Shown here: positions 25,041-33,130 of the stretch, piece by piece
Position numbering within the stretch: the stretch's first letter is position 1
Layout: the number at the start of each line of letters is the position of its first letter
NCBI RefSeq assembly: GCF_019973615.1
Contig: NZ_AP024238.1
Span: 4,857,989-4,921,988 of the forward strand
Source of the DNA: Rhodoferax lithotrophicus
GTDB lineage: Bacteria > Pseudomonadota > Gammaproteobacteria > Burkholderiales > Burkholderiaceae_C
Direction of reading: 5' to 3'
DNA: 64,000 bases
Position numbers and translations under genes: made by a program
The notes under the pieces: generated by a model
What the model was told of the DNA's origin: nothing
Database searches by the model: none
What the model saw: only the letters and a program-made list of their open reading frames with translations

Positions 25041-26270
25041 ATGGAACTTACCCCCATCTACAAGCGCGTGATTGGCCTGGACGTGCACCAAGCCCAGATC
25101 AGCGGCTGCGCCATCGTGGAGCAAGCCGATGGCACTGTCAGCGTCGAGCGGCACGAGTTCGGCGGCTTCAAGCGCGACCGCAAAGCGCTGGCTGAATGGG
25201 CGCACTCGATCAGCCCGGATGTGGTTGTCATGGAGAGCACCGGCATTTACTGGAAAAGTCCATTTGCAGCCCTGGAGTCAGTGGACATCATCGCTTGGGT
25301 GGTCAATGCCCGCCACGTCAAAGCGGTGCCGGGTCGCAAAACCGATGTGGCCGATGCGCAGTGGCTGGCCACACTGGCGCGCGCCGGGCTGCTGCGGGCC
25401 TCCTTCATTGCCAAAGCTGACCTGCGCAGCCTGCGCCATATTGCACGACACAGACAAAAGCTCGGCGGCATGCTCGCCAGCGAGAAGAACCGGTTACACA
25501 AACTGCTCACCGATGCGGGTATCCGCTTGGGTGTGGTGGTGTCTGACTTGCACGGGCAGTCAGCACGCGCCATGGTGAAGGCCCTGATCGCAGGCAAAAG
25601 CGTGCCCGAGGTGCTGAGCTTGGCCAGTAATCGCTTGCGTGCCAGCCGCGAAGATATCTTTGAGGCGCTACAGGCTGAAGAACTCACACCAGCACATCGC
25701 TTTGTTCTCACCGAAATCATGGTGCATATCGAGGAGCTCGAAAACCGTATCGCCCGCTTTGATGCAGAGTTGCTGCGCTCTTTGCGGGATGCCGGTTATG
25801 GGGTACCTTTGCAACTGCTGCAAACCTTGCCGGGCATTGACCTGATGGGAGCGGCCATGCTGCTGGTGGAGATCGGTGTGGACATGAGCGTGTTTGGCAG
25901 TGCGCAGCGACTGGCATCCTGGGTGGGCATGTGTCCGGGCAACAACGAGTCCGCAGGCAAGCGCAAAAGTGGGCGCATCAGAAAAGGCAACGCCTGGGTG
26001 CGTCGGCTGCTGTGCGAGTTCGCGCAAGCTGCTGGGCGCAGTCGCTGCGCGCTCAAAGATAAGTTTCAGGCCCTCAACGTGCGCAAGGGGCACAAACGAT
26101 CCATCGTGGCGTTGGGGCACAAGATGCTGCGCACGATCTATGCGATGCTGCGCAAAAAGACGCATTACGTGGATAAAACAGTGGACTACGAGGCCTTGAT
26201 GGTGGCGCGCAATGCGCCGCGCTGGTTGCAGATGTTGGTCAAGCACGGCTATGTGCCTGCGCACGCCTGA
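25041..26270 (+). CDS. IS110 family transposase (DEDD recombinase)
   Basis: This is a 409-residue transposase. The N-terminal RuvC-like DEDD domain shows D in VIGLDVHQAQI, E in VVMESTGIYW and the D-D pair in GRKTDVADAQWLA. The C-terminal Tnp20 domain has LLQTLPGIDLMGAAMLL, RLASWVGMCPGNNESAGKR and KSGRIRKGNAWVRRLL, including the serine used in recombination. GGAGG lies six bases before ATG 25041. The frame is intact, so the element may be active. Confidence 0.93.
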   Translation: MELTPIYKRVIGLDVHQAQISGCAIVEQADGTVSVERHEFGGFKRDRKALAEWAHSISPDVVVMESTGIYWKSPFAALESVDIIAWVVNARHVKAVPGRKTDVADAQWLATLARAGLLRASFIAKADLRSLRHIARHRQKLGGMLASEKNRLHKLLTDAGIRLGVVVSDLHGQSARAMVKALIAGKSVPEVLSLASNRLRASREDIFEALQAEELTPAHRFVLTEIMVHIEELENRIARFDAELLRSLRDAGYGVPLQLLQTLPGIDLMGAAMLLVEIGVDMSVFGSAQRLASWVGMCPGNNESAGKRKSGRIRKGNAWVRRLLCEFAQAAGRSRCALKDKFQALNVRKGHKRSIVALGHKMLRTIYAMLRKKTHYVDKTVDYEALMVARNAPRWLQMLVKHGYVPAHA

Positions 26271-26732
26271 TTTACTGACTTCTTGAGATTAACGTGTCTT
26301 GCGCATGGCTTGGTCGGGTCAGGGGTTTGCTCGTCTGACGGTTGGGTTCTTTCACGTTAAGTTGCCGCCTGGGCAGGGAATGCCCCCATGATCGGAACAG
26401 TCTGACGCAAGGCTACGTGCCACAGGCTCGACCGGCTTGAGCCAAGCGAGCGTGGTCAAAGTCAATCGGTTTCACGGCACTTGAAGACAAGGTTTGAACT
26501 CTGACAGCCCGTGAATGTCGGGTAATATCTGATCTGACGTTGCTACTTCTCTTCATGCTCCAGGTTCGGGTTCGGAGTGACGGTTAATCCGTTGAGTCAG
26601 TATCTTCGTTGAGAATGACCCGTTTGCCAACATTGACCTCATTGCGCTTATGCGCATGCCTTGCTCCAGGCAGCCTCTCAGACCCAAAGAAGCATTGATC
26701 GTCCGTGTTGGTTTTCATTTGGAGCCAATACG
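26271..26732. other. Right non-coding part of the IS110 element and promoter region of the next operon
   Basis: No gene is supported. The first roughly 300 bases are probably IS sequence. A small hairpin CCCG/CGGG occurs near 26506-26520. The stretch from about 26600 to 26732 must contain the promoter of the small-protein operon; no clear -35/-10 pair stands out by eye. Confidence 0.4.
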
Positions 26733-26951
26733 ATGCCTACATCAATACCGAAAGCCACGTTGGACAATCGATCCAACCAGCTAAATCCTCTTCATCCCTC
26801 TTATTACCTCTCTCGAAGTTACGACCGAGAACAAGCCCAAGCGTTAGCGAAGCAACAGGTAATCGTCATACAACTGGGTGCGCCAGCGATTCGTGATGTC
26901 AGTTTTCGCAAGAAATCCATACCTAGATCAAAGCCAAAACCTAAAAAATAG
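26733..26951 (+). CDS. Small Lys/Pro-tailed protein, candidate precursor peptide
   Basis: The 72-residue protein begins MPTSIPKATLDNRSNQLNPL, continues HPSYYLSRSYDREQAQALAK and ends in a basic tail rich in K, S, P and R. It has no cysteine, no signal peptide and no membrane segment. ATG 26733 is preceded by TTGGAG; the frame is open to 26661. I do not recognise the family. It is the first gene of a tight operon encoding a glycosyltransferase-radical SAM fusion, a methyltransferase and a phosphatase, and is separated from them by a strong hairpin, the usual layout of a highly expressed precursor followed by its maturation enzymes. A role as modified substrate is inference. Confidence 0.55.
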   Translation: MPTSIPKATLDNRSNQLNPLHPSYYLSRSYDREQAQALAKQQVIVIQLGAPAIRDVSFRKKSIPRSKPKPKK

Positions 26952-26972
26952 GCAGGCAATAGATATACCTAT

Positions 26973-27001
26973 GCAGCCGAGGTAAACATAACCTCGGCTG
27001 C
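26973..27001 (+). terminator. Strong intercistronic hairpin, probable partial terminator or processing site
   Basis: Perfect 11-bp stem GCAGCCGAGGT/ACCTCGGCTGC with loop AAACATA lies between the small-protein gene (stop 26951) and the epimerase gene (start 27023). No U-run follows, so it is better suited to partial termination or to stabilising the upstream message, giving more small protein than enzymes. Confidence 0.6.
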
Positions 27002-27022
27002 TCACATTCTTGGAGTTAAAAA

Positions 27023-27949
27023 TTGAATCAGAGAGTACTGATCACTGGATCAGAAGGCTTGATAGGTCGTGTTGTCAGAGAGTCGTTGTCCGAGCAAGGA
27101 TTTGTGGTGAAGGGCTTTGACATTCGAGGCAAAGGTAGTGAGAAAGGTGATGTACGCGACGCGACTAGCGTTGCAGACGCAATGACCTCCTGCGATGGGG
27201 TGTTGCATCTTGCGGCAGTCTCCCGCGTTGTTTGGGGCGAGCGTGATCCTGAGCTTTGCTGGACGACCAATGTTGGTGGTCTCATGAATGTTCTGAATGC
27301 AGGAAAGAAACAAAATCGGTTACCGTGGATCATCTTTGCAAGCAGTCGGGAGGTCTACGGCCAGCCAGTTGTACTTCCGGCGACTGAGGATACCCCGTTG
27401 ATGCCCATGAACGTCTACGCCCGCTCGAAAGTGGAAGGTGAGCGTCTGGTTCAACTTGCTCGTGAATACGGACTGCGCACATCAATTGTCAGGTTATCAA
27501 ACGTTTTTGGGCGAACCTCTGACCATGTGGATCGAGTTGTTCCAGCGTTTGCCAGAGCTGCAGTCGCAGGGGCATCGCTAAGAGTTGATGGTGCAGATCA
27601 CACGTTCGATTTCACCCATGTAGAAGATGTCAGTCGTGGCATCGTTTCACTGATTCAACGTATGGTCGATGGGGGAGAAGGCTTAGCCCCAATTCATTTT
27701 GTTTCAGGCAAGGCGACCACGCTGGGCGAACTTGCAGCACTGGCAATTGAGTTTGCCAAGAGTCAATCCACGGTCATAAGCGCCCCTCCTCGCCACTTTG
27801 ACGTGGCAAGGTTCTATGGAGCACCGATTCGTGCCAAAAGTGCTTTGAACTGGGTGCCCCAAGTGCCATTGAGAGAGGGGCTGTCACGCCTTATCGCCGA
27901 TTTTGAACACGAAGCCTACTCGCCATCCAATACATTGAGTGCCACATGA
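27023..27949 (+). CDS. NAD-dependent epimerase/dehydratase (extended SDR)
   Basis: The 308-residue extended short-chain dehydrogenase has the dinucleotide motif VLITGSEGLIGRVV, LHLAAVSR, the catalytic serine in FASSREVYG and the YxxxK pair in NVYARSKVEGERL, followed by RLSNVFG and FDFTHVEDVSRG. Such enzymes convert nucleotide sugars. It starts with TTG (27023), with TTGGAG seven bases upstream, and its stop overlaps the next gene as ATGA. It probably supplies the donor sugar for the neighbouring glycosyltransferase (inference). Confidence 0.85.
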   Translation: MNQRVLITGSEGLIGRVVRESLSEQGFVVKGFDIRGKGSEKGDVRDATSVADAMTSCDGVLHLAAVSRVVWGERDPELCWTTNVGGLMNVLNAGKKQNRLPWIIFASSREVYGQPVVLPATEDTPLMPMNVYARSKVEGERLVQLAREYGLRTSIVRLSNVFGRTSDHVDRVVPAFARAAVAGASLRVDGADHTFDFTHVEDVSRGIVSLIQRMVDGGEGLAPIHFVSGKATTLGELAALAIEFAKSQSTVISAPPRHFDVARFYGAPIRAKSALNWVPQVPLREGLSRLIADFEHEAYSPSNTLSAT

Positions 27950-30297
27950 AGATACTGAAAGTTATCCATGGCTATCCGATGCGATACAACGCTGGATCGG
28001 AGGTCTACAGCCAAACCTTGTGTCAGGCGCTTGCTGATCGGAATGAGGTCCACGTATTCACCCGTGAAGAGGACTCTTTCGCACAGGACTATCGCATCAG
28101 AACCGAGCAGGACCCTGAGGATGCGAGGATTACTTTGCACCTTGTCAACAACCCCCGCAACAAAGACAGGTATCGTGCGACAGGCATCGACCAGCGTTTC
28201 GCGGAACTACTGGATATGCTGCAGCCCGATATTGTTCATGTCGGTCATCTCAACCACCTGTCTACATCCTTGTTGAATGAGGCAGCCAGCAGAGAAATCC
28301 CCATTGTCTATACCCTTCACGACTATTGGGTGATGTGTCCGCGTGGGCAGTTCATGCAGACCTTTCCTGTGGATCCAAAAAATCTATGGGCGGCGTGCGA
28401 TGGTCAAGAAGACAGAAAGTGCGCGGAACGTTGCTATTCACGCTATTTCAGTGGTGCGTCGAACGAATATGAAACGGATGTTGCTTACTGGACCAAATGG
28501 GTGGCGCGTCGCATGCAGCACATGCGTGAGATGGCTGAGTTGGTTGATGTCTTCATCGCTCCAGCCAGATACCTGCTTGATCGATATCGAGATGACTTTG
28601 GCTTGCCAGCGGGCAAGTTGAAATACTTGGACTATGGCTTTGATCGGCAGAGATCACAAGGCCGCAAGCGTACACTGGGTGAATCCATTACTTTTGGCTA
28701 CATTGGAACGCACATTCCTGCCAAAGGCATTCACGATTTGATCAAAGCCTTCGGTCTAGTGCGTGGTGACGCCGCTTTGCGGATTTGGGGACGTCACCGC
28801 GGCCAGGACACAGAAGCGCTCCAAGATTTGGCTCGTGATTTACCTGCCGGGCTTGTTGGACGAGTTCAGTGGATGCCCGAATATCGGAATCAGGACATTG
28901 TTCGGGAGGTGTTCGATCAGGTGGATGCGATCATTGTTCCGTCGGTCTGGGTTGAAAACTCCCCCTTGGTCATCCACGAGGCACAGCAGGCGAGAGTGCC
29001 TGTTATCACTGCTAATGTCGGTGGAATGGGAGAGTATGTCCATCACGAAATAAATGGGCTGCTGTTTGAGCACCGATCACATGAGGCACTCGCGGTGCAA
29101 ATGCAGCGACTGATAGATGAGCCAATGTTGCTTGAGCGATTGGGTCAGCGTGGCTATCTCTTCAGTGAAACAGGAGATATCCCACCGATTGATGATCATG
29201 TCTGTGACATTGAGGCAATATATGAATCACAGCTTCGACGCAGAGATCGCGCTCGGATCAAGGCCGGAGATGGCCCCTGGCGCATCACCTTCGACACCAA
29301 TCCAGATACATGTAACCTGAACTGCATCATGTGCGAGGAACACTCTCCACACAGTACCTTGCAGGATCAACGTCAGGCGCGTGGTCAAAGTCGTCGAATC
29401 ATGCCGTTCCATCTGATTGAGCAGGTGGTTGCGCAGGCTGTTCCCCATGGTCTGCGCGAAATCATCCCATCCACCATGGGTGAGCCGCTTGTATATGACA
29501 ACTTCGAGAGCATCCTGAATCTATGCCAACACCACGGTGTCAAGCTGAATCTTACGACCAACGGCACGTTTCCTAGGCTTGGTGCAAAAACATGGGCAGA
29601 GCGCATCGTTCCAGTGACCTCGGACGTGAAGATCTCGTGGAATGGGGCCACCCAGGCAACACAAGAGTCAATCATGCTTGGAGTTCGCTGGGATGCGATG
29701 CTGCGCAATGTGCGTGAATTCGTTGCTGTTCGAGATACTCACGCTGCCGCTGGTGGAAATAGGTGTCGTGTGACCTTTCAGATGACCTTTCTGGAATCGA
29801 ATGTCGGCGAGTTGGCTGATATCGTTCGCCTTGCGGTTGAACTTGGCGTGGATCGATTGAAAGGGCATCACTTGTGGGCACATTTCAAAGAAATCGAGAT
29901 GTTGTCACTGCGAAGGATCCCAGAGTCTATTCAGCGATGGAACGAGGCAGTTCTTGAAGCTCGCAAAGCCGTTTCTGAACGCATGCTGCCCAATGGTCGA
30001 CCGCTCTTGCTGGAAAACATCTTTCTATTAGATGAAAGTGCTTTGACGGATCTCGCCCCCGAAGGCGTGTGCCCATTTTTGGGGCAAGAAGCATGGGTGA
30101 GCGCAGAGGGACGCTTTGATCCTTGTTGTGCACCAGACGCCCAACGTCGCACCTTGGGCGATTTTGGCCGTCTTCATGAACTCGGTGTGATTGAGATTTG
30201 GAACGGCCCAGCCTATCGGGATTTGAAGTTGTCTTACCGAAATAAGGCCTTGTGCTTGGGATGCAACATGCGCAAACCCGTTGAGGTGACTCAATGA
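27946..30297 (+). CDS. Glycosyltransferase family 4-radical SAM/SPASM fusion protein
   Basis: This 783-residue protein has two catalytic parts. Residues 1-430 form a GT-B glycosyltransferase with YNAGSEVYSQTLCQAL, TLHDYWVMCPRGQF, FGYIGTHIPAKGIHDLIKAF and the EX7E motif ENSPLVIHE. Residues 440-783 form a radical SAM enzyme with CNLNCIMC (cysteines 456, 460 and 463) after ITFDTNPD, STMGEPLVY and LTTNGTF. A SPASM-like auxiliary cluster region follows with CPFLGQEAWVSAEG, DPCCAPD and LCLGCNMRKP. The fusion suggests that sugar transfer and radical modification act on the same substrate. SPASM enzymes mostly modify peptides. The gene is tied to both neighbours by ATGA overlaps. I know of no described pathway with this fusion. 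Confidence 0.88.
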   Translation: MKILKVIHGYPMRYNAGSEVYSQTLCQALADRNEVHVFTREEDSFAQDYRIRTEQDPEDARITLHLVNNPRNKDRYRATGIDQRFAELLDMLQPDIVHVGHLNHLSTSLLNEAASREIPIVYTLHDYWVMCPRGQFMQTFPVDPKNLWAACDGQEDRKCAERCYSRYFSGASNEYETDVAYWTKWVARRMQHMREMAELVDVFIAPARYLLDRYRDDFGLPAGKLKYLDYGFDRQRSQGRKRTLGESITFGYIGTHIPAKGIHDLIKAFGLVRGDAALRIWGRHRGQDTEALQDLARDLPAGLVGRVQWMPEYRNQDIVREVFDQVDAIIVPSVWVENSPLVIHEAQQARVPVITANVGGMGEYVHHEINGLLFEHRSHEALAVQMQRLIDEPMLLERLGQRGYLFSETGDIPPIDDHVCDIEAIYESQLRRRDRARIKAGDGPWRITFDTNPDTCNLNCIMCEEHSPHSTLQDQRQARGQSRRIMPFHLIEQVVAQAVPHGLREIIPSTMGEPLVYDNFESILNLCQHHGVKLNLTTNGTFPRLGAKTWAERIVPVTSDVKISWNGATQATQESIMLGVRWDAMLRNVREFVAVRDTHAAAGGNRCRVTFQMTFLESNVGELADIVRLAVELGVDRLKGHHLWAHFKEIEMLSLRRIPESIQRWNEAVLEARKAVSERMLPNGRPLLLENIFLLDESALTDLAPEGVCPFLGQEAWVSAEGRFDPCCAPDAQRRTLGDFGRLHELGVIEIWNGPAYRDLKLSYRNKALCLGCNMRKPVEVTQ

Positions 30298-31964
30298 GTT
30301 GGGATGATTTGACTATCTCCTCTTGTGGGACGCATCACCTCAGGGAGGCAGTACCAATCTACACCAATCGTTTTGACTCCGTTTTGAAGTTCCACGCTCC
30401 AGGCCTGGCACCGGTACGCCTTGGGGACTTGGCTTGGCATATCCAAGTCGATGGATCTACTGCATACAACAGCCGATTCAGGCGGACATTCGGTTTTTAT
30501 GAGGGCTTGGCTGCAGTCGTTGCTGATGATGGTGCCTTTCACATTACACCAGCAGGTGCACATGTCTATTCGCAACGATACGCCTGGTGTGGAAATTTCC
30601 AAGGGGGACGTTGCACGGTCAGAGCGTTCTCTGGTGACTACTTCCATATCAATTCAGCGGGTGTTCCAGCATATGGCGACAGATGGCGCTATGCGGGAGA
30701 CTATCGAGATGGCATCGCAGTCGTTCAGTCTGTCTTGGGTGTTTCTACCCACATTGACGAGACCGGAGAAATGTTGCACGGCCTCTGGTTTGAAGACCTG
30801 GATGTATTTCACAAAGGTTTTGCGCGCGCAAGGGATTCAAGTGGGTGGATGCACATCGATTGTGCCGGGCACCCGATCTATACACGCCGGTTTGCATCAG
30901 TTGAACCCTTCTATAACGGGCAAGCCCGTGTCGAGACTTTCAGTGGAGGGCTGGAGATCATCGAAGAAACTGGACGAACTCTGACGGTATTACGCCCCCA
31001 GAGACATTCTGATTTCTCGGCCTTGTCTGCTGATATGGTTGGTTTTTGGCGTACTCAAACCATCGCCTCTGCCGTTGAGCTTGGAGTGTTGGATACCCTG
31101 CCTTCGACGGCTTTAGAACTTGCCAAAGAATTGGCTTTGCATGCAGATCGTTTGACTAGGATGCTGCGAGCACTGAGTGAAATGAACATTGTCCACGAGG
31201 TCTCTGGCGTGTGGCGGTTGACAGATCGTGGCATGTACTTGCGCAAGGATCATCCGTTGACATTGGCGCACGCTGCCATTGAATACGGCTATCACTTTCC
31301 AAGAATGTGGGCAAATTTGTCTGAGGCAATACGTCGGGGTGGCTCATGGAATTCTCCAGACATTTTCGGCTCAGTTGCAATGGACGCTGCACGTGGTGAG
31401 TTGCATCACCAGATGCTACGCAGTTACGCGCGCCACGACTACCTGGGTGTTCCGGCGGCTTTGGGCTTGACCGGAACTGAACGGCTGATTGATGCAGGGG
31501 GTGGCTTGGGCGATTTAGCCGATGTCTTGTTGGATGAATATCCAGACCTGAACATCACACTATTGGATCGCCCGGAAGTCATTCAGCAGGCTCGTCATGA
31601 GCACGCTAAACGTGCGCCGATATCCTGGCTGCCCAGGGACTTCTTTGACGAATGGGGAATTTCTGCAGACGTTGTGATCTTGGCTCGGATTCTCCACGAT
31701 TGGGATGATGCAGATGCCTTACGCATCTTGACCCGTGCGCGTGAAAGCTTGAGCGCTGGTTGTCGCCTGTTTGTTGTCGAGATGGTGTTATCAGATGACA
31801 ATCCTGGTGGAGGACTTTGCGATCTCCATTTACTGATGGCTACCGGTGGGCGAGAGCGATCATTGGGGCATTTTGCAGACCTGCTAAGGCGCGCTGGGTT
31901 CGAGCTGAAGGAAGTAAGACACCTGAGTACACTGCCATCCATTCTGGTGGCTGATGCAATATGA
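30294..31964 (+). CDS. WG-repeat protein fused to a SAM-dependent O-methyltransferase
   Basis: The 556-residue protein has, at residues 15-235, about five WG/KWG-like beta repeats of 35-40 residues (phrases such as FYEGLAAVVADDGAFHITPA, NGQARVETFSGGLEIIEETG). Residues 245-330 form a winged-helix dimerisation domain (FWRTQTIASAVELGVLDTL, LADRLTRMLRALSEM-like). Residues 380-556 form a class I methyltransferase of the plant-type O-methyltransferase family with the SAM motif LIDAGGGLGDLADVL (about residue 395) and ILARILHDWDDADAL holding the catalytic-type histidine. WG repeats are thought to bind ligands or proteins, so they may hold the small protein or its glycan. ATGA overlap with both neighbours. 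Confidence 0.85.
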   Translation: MSWDDLTISSCGTHHLREAVPIYTNRFDSVLKFHAPGLAPVRLGDLAWHIQVDGSTAYNSRFRRTFGFYEGLAAVVADDGAFHITPAGAHVYSQRYAWCGNFQGGRCTVRAFSGDYFHINSAGVPAYGDRWRYAGDYRDGIAVVQSVLGVSTHIDETGEMLHGLWFEDLDVFHKGFARARDSSGWMHIDCAGHPIYTRRFASVEPFYNGQARVETFSGGLEIIEETGRTLTVLRPQRHSDFSALSADMVGFWRTQTIASAVELGVLDTLPSTALELAKELALHADRLTRMLRALSEMNIVHEVSGVWRLTDRGMYLRKDHPLTLAHAAIEYGYHFPRMWANLSEAIRRGGSWNSPDIFGSVAMDAARGELHHQMLRSYARHDYLGVPAALGLTGTERLIDAGGGLGDLADVLLDEYPDLNITLLDRPEVIQQARHEHAKRAPISWLPRDFFDEWGISADVVILARILHDWDDADALRILTRARESLSAGCRLFVVEMVLSDDNPGGGLCDLHLLMATGGRERSLGHFADLLRRAGFELKEVRHLSTLPSILVADAI

Positions 31965-32641
31965 CCTGCAGCATTGAAAAGAATGCGTTGTGTCGGACCA
32001 TCCGGCAACTCCAGACCGTGCCGAAAACTGAGCCAGTGGCGATGCTTGTCAGGCACTCCATCCGTGATGGCATTCCTGACGGCACCACAGGCATTGATGT
32101 GCCCCTAAATGAGTTGGGCATTTATTGGTGTCATGAACTGAGAAAAGCGATGCATGGCAGGATCAAATCAGTTCATTCCAGTCCTGTGCGGCGATGCATG
32201 CAAACCGCAGAGATCTTGACTCAATCCGCTACCAATGAATGTCTTGTTTCAGTTGATCGCCATTTAGGTGCACCTGGGGTTTATGTACTTGACGAGCAGA
32301 TGTCTTGGGGAAACTGGCTGAAATTAGGAAATGATGGGGTCATCCAGCATCTAATTTCTGGTGAAGGTGCATTACCTGGGATGGCGGATCCATCTGAAGC
32401 CGCACACCGCCTTATCAAGCATATGCTCGCGAGCATTGCGTCGCAACCAGGCATGCATGTCTTCGTCTCTCATGACTCGATAGTTGCGCCTACAGTGGCA
32501 CGCGTGATCGGTCAAAAGATGACGCAGAATCAATGGCCAGAGTTTCTGGATGCTGCACTTATATGGCGCAACGAAAACTTCATAATGGTGGCATACCGAG
32601 ACACTGTAAGCCAAACCTTGATTGATCTACCAGGGCGCTGA
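31961..32641 (+). CDS. Histidine phosphatase superfamily protein
   Basis: This 226-residue protein has the phosphoglycerate-mutase-like motif MLVRHSIRDG (catalytic His in RHS where RHG/RHA is usual), SSPVRRCMQTAEIL with the second active-site Arg, and the late histidine in FVSHDSIVAP. It probably removes phosphate from a small sugar phosphate or from the pathway's intermediate. It is the last gene of the operon, overlaps the methyltransferase gene by ATGA, and no similar gene follows. Start 31961 is the overlap ATG; an in-frame ATG just before LVRHS is an alternative. Confidence 0.82.
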   Translation: MTCSIEKNALCRTIRQLQTVPKTEPVAMLVRHSIRDGIPDGTTGIDVPLNELGIYWCHELRKAMHGRIKSVHSSPVRRCMQTAEILTQSATNECLVSVDRHLGAPGVYVLDEQMSWGNWLKLGNDGVIQHLISGEGALPGMADPSEAAHRLIKHMLASIASQPGMHVFVSHDSIVAPTVARVIGQKMTQNQWPEFLDAALIWRNENFIMVAYRDTVSQTLIDLPGR

Positions 32642-33130
32642 TATAGCCTTAAAAAATGGTTTAGTGCGCGGGATCACTGTAGTCCCTTACGCTCAATATA
32701 AGCTTTTGGCATGAAGAAATTCCCGCGAACTGCTGCTGATTAGCCTCAGAAATGATGAAGCTGGCCTGCCCGAAAACGGGCACTTGTGGCCGTCGGCTCC
32801 TGCTGCGTACCTGACTACTCAAAGTACAGTGAAAAAGACCGGTGTGAGTCAGAAACGGTCCCAATATCCAAAGACACCTGGCCATCCCCAGCGTAGTTTC
32901 CTCAGCCTTCTGGGCGGCAACGCCCCACGCACCGAAAAATCCAGCCACATCACGGTATTTCAAGGAAAAGCCCCAGCGGGCCAGCCGGTTGTTCACAACG
33001 GGAAACCGGGCGTTGACAGCATCAGACCGGACACCTGGCCGTCCAACAAACAGGGGTTTGCCCGGGCAATGACACCACTTTAGGCCTGAGCGAAGCCTGC
33101 GCCAGGATGGTCTTGCGGCGACTGGCGTAG
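32642..33130. other. 490-base stretch without a supported gene
   Basis: It holds a short GC hairpin (GCCCG/CGGGC with AAAA loop, near 32767-32780). On the minus strand 32840-33060 there is a coding-like run (FPVVNNRLARWGFSLKYRDV, AGFFGAWGVAAQKAE) that has no start, no recognised family and merges into the glycosylase gene's end. It is likely a decayed gene at the right edge of the transferred AT-rich cluster. Confidence 0.4.

Larger units (their letters stand above)
24780..26600. mobile_element. IS110-family insertion sequence (ends not resolved)
   Basis: The element contains a full-length DEDD transposase gene (25041-26270) flanked by about 250 bases on the left and 300 bases on the right that belong to neither neighbour. 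IS110-family elements usually lack long terminal inverted repeats and make no clear target duplication, so the boundaries given are only approximate. Insertion lies between the carboxypeptidase gene and the AT-rich modification cluster. Confidence 0.6.
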
